From Ignavibacteria bacterium (GTDB lineage Bacteria; Bacteroidota; Ignavibacteria; Ignavibacteriales; Melioribacteraceae): a stretch of DNA of 5,607 nucleotides. A program made the position numbers and the translations under genes. Below are positions 1 to 5,607 of this stretch, piece after piece; within the stretch, counting starts at the first letter, position 1, and each line of letters starts with the position of its first letter. Where the stretch lies: NCBI GenBank assembly GCA_003233295.1, contig QILJ01000009.1:1-5607 (forward strand), given 5' to 3'. The notes beneath the pieces are model-generated. The model was not told the origin of the DNA. It searched no databases and saw nothing but the letters and a program-made list of their open reading frames with translations.

Positions 1-2
1 AT

Positions 3-1613
3 ACGATTGAAAGCTGGCAAGATAATGCACTAGGCAGTATGGCACGATATCTATTACCATATTCACTAATGACGACAAAAGGAGTTTATGAGAATCAGCG
101 AAAAGTGACGGATAAAAAACGCGTTTATATTTTAACTCGTTCGGCATACGCAGGACAGCAGAGATATGCCGCAGTCACATGGTCGGGTGATATCCATGCA
201 CAATGGAGTGTTTTCAGGAATCAGATATCAGCCGGTTTGAACTTCTGCATGACGGGAATTCCTTACTGGACAACGGATATCGGCGCATTCATTCCCGATA
301 ATCCGCTTGGTAATAGGGATAATGCCTATCGTGAAATATATTTAAGATGGTTTCAGTTCGGTGTATTCAACCCGATGTTTCGTTCGCACGGTTCCGGAAC
401 GGCAAGAGAGATATGGAATTTCGGCGGAGAGAATTCATGGACTTATGCACCGCTGAAAAAGTTTGATAATTTTCGTTATCGATTATTGCCATACATCTAT
501 TCGATGGCTTGGCAAGTTACGAGCAACGATTACACTATGATGCGCGCACTTACTTTTGATTTTAACAATGACGAGAAAGTTTATAATATTGATAACGAAT
601 ATATGTTCGGTCCGGCATTCTTAGTTACGCCGGTAACTGAAAAAATGTATTATGAAAATAATTATGTGGGGGAAGTAATTCCAAGTTCAAATCTATTTGA
701 TAAAGATGGTAAGCAGGGCGAACTTAGTGCCGACTTTTATAACGGGATTAACTTTGATACATTAGCAACGACAGGACACAGATCGAATCTTGATATAAAT
801 TGGAATGACGGTGTTTCACGTCCTGAAGAAGTACATCAATATTATTACAGCATTCGTTTGTCGGGTGAATTATTGGCTCCTGAGACAGGCAAATATACAT
901 TTGTTACAACCTCTAACGATGGTATTAGAATACTAATTGATGATAAAGTTGTTATTGAGAATTGGACAGGGCATGGTGTCACAATTGACATGGGAGATAT
1001 TAATCTTGAAACAAATAAAAAATATAAGTTAACAATTGAATATTTCCAGTTATTAGGAAATGCTGTAACAAAGTTAGCTTGGATATTACCTAGTGTTACT
1101 AAGAAACTCGAAGCACAAAAAATACCCTCGACAAAGTCAGTAGAAGTTTATTTACCGAAATCATCAAACTGGATTGACTTCTGGAGAGGTAACTCATTTA
1201 CTGGCGGGCAGACAATCAAAGTACCGGCTCCTATTGATGAAATCCCATTGCTTATAAAAGTCGGATCGATCATACCGATGGGACCATACTTGCAATATTC
1301 CGATGAAAAACCAGCCGATCCTATAGAGTTAAGGATCTACCCTGGAGCAGATGCTGAATTCACGTTGTACGAAGATGAAAATGATAACTACAATTATGAA
1401 AAAGGAATTTACGCAACTATACCAATAGGTTGGAATGAAAATGATCAGAGCTTAACTATTGGAAAACGTGAAGGGAAGTTTCCTGGTATGTTAAAAGAGC
1501 GTACATTTAATATTGTCTGGGTTCGTGAGGGACATGGAGTTGGTGTAGAGCCGGAAATGAATATTGATAAGGTAATTAAATATTCCGGTGATAAAATAAT
1601 AATCGAGAAATAA
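3..1613 (+). CDS. Glycoside hydrolase family 31 enzyme (alpha-xylosidase/alpha-glucosidase type) with inserted PA14 domain; 5'-partial
   Basis: GH31 enzymes are retaining exo-hydrolases that remove terminal alpha-linked xylose or glucose from oligosaccharides. The frame is open to the left edge, so the ATG at 39 is an internal Met (it lies inside SWQDNALGSMARYL) and the true start is outside the window; 536 residues are visible. Family hallmarks follow in order: TRSAYAGQQRY, then TWSGD, whose Asp (codon 189-191) aligns with the GH31 acid/base, then the AGLNFCMTGIPYWTTDIGAF block, and FRSHG (about 381-395), a substrate-pocket motif. The catalytic nucleophile Asp should lie upstream and is not visible. 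GPAFLVTPVT (about 609-638) opens the C-terminal beta-sandwich, which is interrupted by a PA14 domain and resumes with VEVYLPKSSNWIDFWRG (about 1140-1190). A distal sandwich with LYEDENDNYNYEKG follows (about 1317-1523). Alpha-xylosidase is my first guess from resemblance to Bacteroidota xyloglucan-type enzymes, but alpha-glucosidase is possible. Family assignment is firm; substrate is inference. Confidence 0.93.
   Translation, partial: TIESWQDNALGSMARYLLPYSLMTTKGVYENQRKVTDKKRVYILTRSAYAGQQRYAAVTWSGDIHAQWSVFRNQISAGLNFCMTGIPYWTTDIGAFIPDNPLGNRDNAYREIYLRWFQFGVFNPMFRSHGSGTAREIWNFGGENSWTYAPLKKFDNFRYRLLPYIYSMAWQVTSNDYTMMRALTFDFNNDEKVYNIDNEYMFGPAFLVTPVTEKMYYENNYVGEVIPSSNLFDKDGKQGELSADFYNGINFDTLATTGHRSNLDINWNDGVSRPEEVHQYYYSIRLSGELLAPETGKYTFVTTSNDGIRILIDDKVVIENWTGHGVTIDMGDINLETNKKYKLTIEYFQLLGNAVTKLAWILPSVTKKLEAQKIPSTKSVEVYLPKSSNWIDFWRGNSFTGGQTIKVPAPIDEIPLLIKVGSIIPMGPYLQYSDEKPADPIELRIYPGADAEFTLYEDENDNYNYEKGIYATIPIGWNENDQSLTIGKREGKFPGMLKERTFNIVWVREGHGVGVEPEMNIDKVIKYSGDKIIIEK
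723..1094 (+). other. PA14 domain inserted in the GH31 C-terminal beta-sandwich (protein domain)
   Basis: This roughly 124-residue stretch interrupts the GH31 fold between GPAFLVTPVT and VEVYLPKSSNW, segments that are nearly adjacent in GH31 enzymes without an insert. It begins with LSADFYNGINFD, continues with YYYSIRLSGELLAPETGKYTF and has the PA14 signature TSNDGIRILIDDKVVIENW (about 909-965), ending near LAWILPS. PA14 domains are beta-barrels that often bind glycans or extend the active-site rim of glycosidases. By hand count, bases 781-1080 hold 98 G/C of 300 (33%), against 104 of 240 (43%) in the catalytic stretch 241-480. That may reflect amino-acid composition rather than separate origin. 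Domain edges are approximate. Confidence 0.85.
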
Positions 1614-1620
1614 GTTTAAT

Positions 1621-1624
1621 AGGA
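1621..1624 (+). promoter_or_regulatory. Probable ribosome binding site for the phosphoesterase gene
   Basis: AGGA lies in the 22-base gap after the GH31 stop codon, with 11 bases between it and the ATG at 1636. The spacing is longer than ideal, so this is a modest site. It is the only purine-rich Shine-Dalgarno-like stretch in the gap. Confidence 0.45.
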
Positions 1625-1635
1625 TAGACAATAAA

Positions 1636-2637
1636 ATGAAAAAAATATTTTATGCAGCAGTAATGACAGTTTATGTATTCTTGTTCTCTGCAGGGATCAA
1701 TGCTCAGCCGGTTATTCAAAGACTTGAAGACGATCATTTTAAAATTACTGTGCAGAATCTTGATACGGATTCAATAAGGATACTTCAAGTTACCGATCTT
1801 CATTTGGGATCAAGAGGGCATTGGCGAGATGATCTGAGAACATACAACAGGATCAAGCGATTAGTCAAGATGTATGATCCGAATTTTATTTTTATAACTG
1901 GTGATCTGTTTACCGGTGAAAAACCATACGGCAGTTTGTTAGCTGCTTATGCAGTCCATTTCTTCGATGAGTTAGAGCGTCCGTGGTTTTATGTCTATGG
2001 CAATCACGATCCGCAGGGTGGTTTCGGACATGATGATATATACAATGTGTTCAAAACTTCTGAATGGGGAGTGCTGGGGTATCACGGTTCTGACGAAACG
2101 AAAAAGTATGATTACTACGTTGATATAATAGTTGGAAATAATCCGACACCAAATTGGCAAATATATGCTTTCGATACCGGTCCGCATAATGGGATCAAAG
2201 CTGTCCAACCTGACCAGATTGAATGGTATAAAAAAATATCCACACAAACAAAAGAAAAGTACAGCAAAACAATCCGTGCTATTTCGATCTTTCATATTCC
2301 TTTGATCCAATACCAAGAGTTGTGGGATGATGATAGTATAAAGAAAAATGGAGTTAGTCTTGAAAAAGTCTCTTATGAGAAGGATGACGGAACATTGTAT
2401 AATACTTTTGTAGAGATGGGGAATGTAAAAGCTACGTTTTGCGGGCATGATCACTATAATAATTATTGGGGAAAATATACAGGTGGAATAATATTAGCTT
2501 ATGGATATATCAGCGGTGAATCTACAAACGAAGCTTGGCCTACCGGCGGCAAACTAATTACATTACCGACGAGTAAAGGTGAAATTGAAATTAAAAATGT
2601 AGTCCCAGTTTTTGCAAAAGATGAATATCAATATTAA
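1636..2637 (+). CDS. Secreted calcineurin-like metallophosphoesterase (Dcr2/purple acid phosphatase-like)
   Basis: This 333-residue protein is a predicted exported binuclear-metal phosphoesterase that hydrolyses phosphomono- or diesters. The N-terminus (MKK, then a hydrophobic stretch to FSAGINA) is a type I signal peptide with probable cleavage after Ala23. The full calcineurin-fold motif set is present: DLH (Asp54, His56), GDLFTG (Asp90), GNHD (Asn123, His124), FHIP (His220) and GHDH (His271, His273). No metal ligand is missing, so activity is likely. The HFKITVQNLDTDSIRILQVTDLHLG opening resembles Dcr2/PAP16-type phosphoesterases, though that subfamily placement is tentative. The protein is close to a single-domain length for the family, with no added module. 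It starts 22 bases after the GH31 stop and ends 19 bases before the next gene's preferred start, which suggests co-transcription with glycan enzymes. Its substrate is unknown; a sugar phosphate or phosphorylated glycan is an inference from context only. Confidence 0.9.
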   Translation: MKKIFYAAVMTVYVFLFSAGINAQPVIQRLEDDHFKITVQNLDTDSIRILQVTDLHLGSRGHWRDDLRTYNRIKRLVKMYDPNFIFITGDLFTGEKPYGSLLAAYAVHFFDELERPWFYVYGNHDPQGGFGHDDIYNVFKTSEWGVLGYHGSDETKKYDYYVDIIVGNNPTPNWQIYAFDTGPHNGIKAVQPDQIEWYKKISTQTKEKYSKTIRAISIFHIPLIQYQELWDDDSIKKNGVSLEKVSYEKDDGTLYNTFVEMGNVKATFCGHDHYNNYWGKYTGGIILAYGYISGESTNEAWPTGGKLITLPTSKGEIEIKNVVPVFAKDEYQY

Positions 2638-2646
2638 AAATAATGT

Positions 2647-2650
2647 AAGG
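2647..2650 (+). promoter_or_regulatory. Ribosome binding site that decides the DUF4838 gene start
   Basis: AAGG sits 6 bases before the ATG at 2657, a standard Shine-Dalgarno distance. The alternative in-frame starts are a TTG at 2612 and an ATG at 2621. Both lie inside the end of the phosphoesterase gene and lack a properly spaced site: the ATG at 2621 has only AAAAG directly abutting it. Choosing 2657 also leaves a signal peptide of normal length. Confidence 0.6.
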
Positions 2651-2656
2651 TTAGCT

Positions 2657-5230
2657 ATGTTCAATAGAAAATGTCGATTGGGTTTGATTTTTATTTTAAT
2701 TGCAGTAGTATTTACAAACTTTCTGTTTGCTCAGCAGGAAAAACTTAAAACAGGAGAATGGATAACAAGTTGGTATCTGCTAGGTCCTTTACCCCTTGAA
2801 GAAGGAAGCAGTACTGTAAATCATCTAGGAAAATTTGAAAAAGATTTTCTTTCCGAACACGGCGGGGAATTAAACCCGACGATAGAAGTTGGACAAACTG
2901 AAAAGATCGGTAACTCAACTTTGAAATGGATTGAGTTTAAAAGTCCCGACACAACTGTGAATTTGGATAAAGCAATTTCGAAACGATCTTTCATTGCAGC
3001 GTATGCCTACAAAGAAATTTATGCAGAAAAAGAGGGAACGTATATTCTTTCGTTGGGCACTAACGACGGAGGCAGACTTTGGATAAATGGTGTTGAGGTA
3101 TGGGATTATCCCGGGGCACGAGGTTTGAAACCTGATGAAGATTTGATCCCTATATTCTTAAAGAAAGGAAAAAATAAAATTTTATTAAAAGTTGAAGAAA
3201 GGGGAAATAACTGGGGCTTTGCTGTTAGAATACTTCCATTCAATATTGATACATTCACTAGAAGAGGAAAATTATTCAAGGTTGTAACACTGCCGTCCGG
3301 TGTGTCAGAACTGCGCTTTTCACTGACCGATCAAGTTGTTGAAAATTTATTTAATTCAGTTGATCTTGAAATATATACTAATGATATAAGTAAAGAACCG
3401 GTTTGGTCAGGTAAATGGAATAAAAAAGAAAAAATGAAAATGGATATTAAAGATCCAGATTTTAATCATTATCTACTTAAGATTGATGCTCATAGAAGGG
3501 ATGGCAAAGAATGGAAGACAGAAATACCATTTACTTCTGGAAAGAGAATTGATTATAGTTTGTTTGATAATAACAGAACGGATTATAAAATAATAATCGG
3601 TGAGAATGCTTCTGAATCTGAACAATGGGCAGCTTCCGAGTTACAGAAATGTTTAGTGGAGATCAGCGGCGCTGATTTTGTAATTGAGAATGATATTTCA
3701 AACTTTACAGATAAAGAGATTATAGTTGGCTATAATAAGCATTCGAAACAATTGCTTGGCAATGATTTCAAGAAACCTGACTCGCTTGATGAATCGTTTA
3801 TTTACAAGAATGTAAAATCTAACATAGTTTTGGTTGGCGGTAAACAGCGCGGAACTATGTATGCTGTATTTTCCTTTCTTGAAAATCAATTAGGAGTAAG
3901 ATGGTACACACCTAAAGTAACTGTTATACCCAAGAGGGAAAGTTATGCTTTTAATTATATCAACCATTATGAAGAACCTTCAATACAAGTTAGAAATGAT
4001 TTTTACTATGAAGCCTTCGATCCGACTTGGGCAGCGCATAATAAAATAAACGGAGCTATGGGATTCCGTAAACAGCATGGTGATATTGAAGGCTACTGGT
4101 CGGTTCATACATTTTATAAGTTTATGCCTCCATCTGAATTTTACGATGAACATCCGGAGTATTACAGTTTAATTGATGGTAAAAGAATTTACGAAAATGC
4201 GCAATTGTGTTTGACTAACCCGGATGTGCTGGATATAATTACAGAACGATTGAAACAAACGATGAGAGATCATCCCAGTAATCTGATATATTCTGTTTCG
4301 CAGAATGATTGGAGAAATCCTTGTCAATGCGATAAATGTCAAGCTATAGTTGATGAAAAAGGCGGTCAGTCCGGTATAATTGTCTGGTTTGTAAATCAAG
4401 TTGCGGACAGAATCAAAGATGAATTCCCGGATAAATATGTAGGTACTCTGGCTTACCAATATACAAGAAAACCTCCGGAAAATATTAAGCCGAAAGATAA
4501 TGTTGTAATTCGCTTATGCAGTATTGAATCTTGCTTTGCTCATGATTTCAAAAGTGGTCCGGAAAATCAATCGTTCCTTTCAGACCTGGAAAAATGGTCT
4601 GACATTTCCCCTCATCTTTACATTTGGGATTATGTGGTAAATTTTAGTCACTATATTATGCCGTATCCTAATTTCAAAGTTTTGCAGCCGAACATCCAGA
4701 CCTTGAGGGACAACAGTTCCATAGGAATTATGGAGCAAGCAGCTTACCAAAGTAGGGGCGGTGAGTTTGCAGAGCTTCGAGCATATCTTATTTCAAAACT
4801 TTTGTGGGATGCGGATGCTGATGTTGATAAAGTGATTGATGATTTTATGTATGGATATTACGGTAGAGGCGGTCAGTATGTGAGAGAATATTTTGATCTT
4901 CTTCATGCACAGATAACTCCTAAGACGCATATACACTTAGGATTAAGACCGGATGATAAAATATTCTCTGAAAAATTTATTAGGGAAGCGGATAAAATAT
5001 TTGATAAAGCTGAGATTGTAACTGGGAATGATAAGATGAAGGAAAGAGTTGAGATGGCGCGGCTGCCGCTGATGTACTTAAAATGCAAACGTGATCCGGT
5101 AAACTCAAAGTATGATGGGACTTATGCACGTTTCAACAAAATTGTGGAGAGGGAAGGAATTACACATTTTGCCGAAGCGGGACAAACTCATATTGATGCA
5201 TTTAATGAACAGGTTATCAATGCTGAATAA
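2657..5230 (+). CDS. Secreted DUF4838 family protein, probable glycoside hydrolase-like enzyme
   Basis: The chosen start gives 857 residues; TTG 2612 or ATG 2621 would add a 15- or 12-residue tail before a textbook signal peptide (MFNRKCRLGL to FLFA, cleavage after Ala25). Residues about 33-195 form a beta-sandwich with the WYLLGPLP motif and a PA14/galactose-binding-like core, TNDGGRLWINGVEVWD (135-150). Residues about 200-300 are probably another beta region. Residues about 308-430 (KIIIGENASESEQWAASELQ, then VGGKQRGTMYAVFSFLE and LGVRWYTP) match the N-terminal domain seen in GH67 alpha-glucuronidases and GH20-like proteins. About 445-750 is the DUF4838 region, probably a TIM barrel. It contains SVSQND (546-551), CxCxxC (Cys556, Cys558, Cys561), IWDYVVNFSHY and GIMEQAAYQSRGGEFAELRAYL (690-711). 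A helical tail follows. The catalytic residues and substrate are not established here; Glu693 and Asp551 are candidates by inference. It lies in the same apparent operon as GH31 and the phosphoesterase. Confidence 0.88.
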   Translation: MFNRKCRLGLIFILIAVVFTNFLFAQQEKLKTGEWITSWYLLGPLPLEEGSSTVNHLGKFEKDFLSEHGGELNPTIEVGQTEKIGNSTLKWIEFKSPDTTVNLDKAISKRSFIAAYAYKEIYAEKEGTYILSLGTNDGGRLWINGVEVWDYPGARGLKPDEDLIPIFLKKGKNKILLKVEERGNNWGFAVRILPFNIDTFTRRGKLFKVVTLPSGVSELRFSLTDQVVENLFNSVDLEIYTNDISKEPVWSGKWNKKEKMKMDIKDPDFNHYLLKIDAHRRDGKEWKTEIPFTSGKRIDYSLFDNNRTDYKIIIGENASESEQWAASELQKCLVEISGADFVIENDISNFTDKEIIVGYNKHSKQLLGNDFKKPDSLDESFIYKNVKSNIVLVGGKQRGTMYAVFSFLENQLGVRWYTPKVTVIPKRESYAFNYINHYEEPSIQVRNDFYYEAFDPTWAAHNKINGAMGFRKQHGDIEGYWSVHTFYKFMPPSEFYDEHPEYYSLIDGKRIYENAQLCLTNPDVLDIITERLKQTMRDHPSNLIYSVSQNDWRNPCQCDKCQAIVDEKGGQSGIIVWFVNQVADRIKDEFPDKYVGTLAYQYTRKPPENIKPKDNVVIRLCSIESCFAHDFKSGPENQSFLSDLEKWSDISPHLYIWDYVVNFSHYIMPYPNFKVLQPNIQTLRDNSSIGIMEQAAYQSRGGEFAELRAYLISKLLWDADADVDKVIDDFMYGYYGRGGQYVREYFDLLHAQITPKTHIHLGLRPDDKIFSEKFIREADKIFDKAEIVTGNDKMKERVEMARLPLMYLKCKRDPVNSKYDGTYARFNKIVEREGITHFAEAGQTHIDAFNEQVINAE

Positions 5231-5245
5231 GGATTATGACAAAGT

Positions 5246-5250
5246 AAGGG
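5246..5250 (+). promoter_or_regulatory. Probable ribosome binding site for the lipoprotein gene
   Basis: AAGGG lies in the 30-base gap after the DUF4838 stop codon, 10 bases before the ATG at 5261. A second purine run, GAAGAAG at 5252-5258, is too close to the start to be the main site. The start is supported mainly by the lipoprotein signal that begins at this ATG. Confidence 0.45.
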
Positions 5251-5260
5251 TGAAGAAGCT

Positions 5261-5607
5261 ATGAAGTTTAAGCAAATAGTAATAGTTGGATTGTTGCTCT
5301 CTTTATTTGCATGCAGCAAAACAGAAGTAAATAAGGAAGATGCATTTTTACCAAATCTTAAAAATGATTTGATGAAAAATAAAGAGAAAGGTAAACTCAT
5401 TTTTACATTTGCATCTTTAGCATTTACAATTGATTCAGATTGGGGAAAAGGTGTACCTAAAGAGGGAATGGAGAGGATTGCTACAGTAGCTCATAAATAT
5501 AATATTCCCGTTACTTGGTTAATTGATCCGGGTTCTGGAAAAGCAATGAAAAATAAACTTGATGAATGGCATGAAAAATTTGGTGACGATATTGCGCTTG
5601 TTTGGGG
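5261..5607 (+). CDS. Lipoprotein with NodB-like (polysaccharide deacetylase-type) domain; 3'-partial
   Basis: The frame is open to the window edge, giving 115 complete codons. The N-terminus (MKFKQIVIVGLLLSLFAC) is a lipoprotein signal peptide with lipobox LFAC, so Cys18 would be lipidated after signal peptidase II cleavage. Ser follows at +2, with no aspartate retention signal. A polar linker with many Lys and Asn runs to about residue 44. Then IFTFASLAFTIDSDWGKGVP, followed by IATVAHKYNIPVTWLIDPGS, resembles the start of a NodB fold, which in the family reads TFDDG, then a helix, then KYGIPATFF. Asp58 and Asp60 would occupy the first-motif positions with a Ser between them and a Trp after. 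The HxxxH zinc motif would lie beyond the window, so catalytic competence cannot be judged. The gene begins 30 bases after the DUF4838 stop and is probably in the same transcript. A carbohydrate de-esterase role is inference; a non-catalytic NodB relative is possible. Confidence 0.75.
   Translation, partial: MKFKQIVIVGLLLSLFACSKTEVNKEDAFLPNLKNDLMKNKEKGKLIFTFASLAFTIDSDWGKGVPKEGMERIATVAHKYNIPVTWLIDPGSGKAMKNKLDEWHEKFGDDIALVW

Noticed and set aside
39..41. ATG at 39 as the true start of the GH31 gene
   Set aside because: The frame is open from base 3, and the upstream residues (IESWQDNALGS) continue smoothly into GH31 sequence. The catalytic nucleophile and the N-terminal domain are missing from the window, so the gene is cut by the window edge rather than truncated in nature.
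1972..2454. 160-codon open frame on the minus strand inside the phosphoesterase gene
   Set aside because: It lies entirely opposite a gene with complete catalytic motifs. It shows no recognisable motif, signal or ribosome site, and its composition is that of a reverse-complement shadow.
1591..3599. Exact 15-base direct repeat ATAAAATAATAATCG at 1591-1605 and 3585-3599
   Set aside because: Both copies lie in coding sequence in the same frame and encode Lys-Ile-Ile-Ile. AT-rich codon use explains the identity, and nothing flanking the copies is shared.
5168..5198. Possible Bacteroidota-type promoter: TTTG at 5168-5171, 19 bases, then TATTGATG at 5191-5198
   Set aside because: The -33 element and spacing fit, but the -7 element matches only four of the six fixed positions of TAnnTTTG. 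It lies inside coding sequence of an AT-rich gene, where chance matches are common. A transcription start mapped shortly downstream of 5198 would revive it.
5231..5260. Terminator or regulatory hairpin in the gap before the lipoprotein gene
   Set aside because: The 30 bases contain no inverted repeat followed by a T-run, and the gap is too short for a terminator plus a new promoter.
3698..5400. Four shorter minus-strand open frames (3698-3889, 4169-4459, 4903-5088, 5188-5400)
   Set aside because: All lie opposite well-supported plus-strand genes or their junction, and none has a recognisable domain or a good start context. The last spans the stop of the DUF4838 gene and the start of the lipoprotein gene, which the operon reading explains better.

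Overview
The window is a compact, one-directional piece of a carbohydrate-processing gene cluster. Four genes lie head to tail on the + strand. The first is cut off at its 5' end and the last at its 3' end by the window edges. The gaps are only 22, 19 and 30 bases, and no terminator or convincing promoter lies between genes, so a single polycistronic transcript is the simplest reading. No RNA gene, CRISPR array, insertion sequence or gene stretch free of coding over 300 bases is present.

Organism: the DNA is AT-rich. Export signals are plentiful, and two end in the Ala-Gln junction (INA|Q, FA|QQ) common in the Bacteroidota/Ignavibacteria/Calditrichota (FCB) group. Shine-Dalgarno-like AGGA/AAGG stretches are present but modest. 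I infer an FCB-group, polysaccharide-degrading bacterium, with no finer placement. No susC/susD pair is visible here, so a classical polysaccharide utilisation locus cannot be claimed from this window.

Layout: (1) 3-1613, the C-terminal part of a glycoside hydrolase family 31 enzyme (alpha-xylosidase/alpha-glucosidase type) with the catalytic acid/base visible and a PA14 domain inserted in its C-terminal beta-sandwich region. (2) 1636-2637, a secreted calcineurin-like metallophosphoesterase with all its metal ligands. (3) 2657-5230, a secreted multidomain DUF4838 protein: an N-terminal beta-sandwich, an alpha-glucuronidase/hexosaminidase-like N-domain and a probable TIM-barrel with a CxCxxC motif. 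(4) 5261 to the window end, the start of a lipoprotein whose mature part resembles a NodB-type polysaccharide deacetylase domain with an altered first motif.

How they may work together (inference): genes 2-4 clearly encode exported or lipid-anchored proteins, and gene 1 belongs to a family often exported. The set looks like an envelope or extracellular machine that trims a complex, possibly phosphate-substituted or uronic-acid-containing glycan. An exo-acting GH31 would remove alpha-linked sugars, the phosphoesterase a phosphate ester, the DUF4838 protein an unknown linkage, and the NodB-like lipoprotein perhaps an acetyl group. The substrate is not determined by the sequence. The most open questions are the activity of the DUF4838 protein and why a phosphoesterase sits among glycan enzymes.
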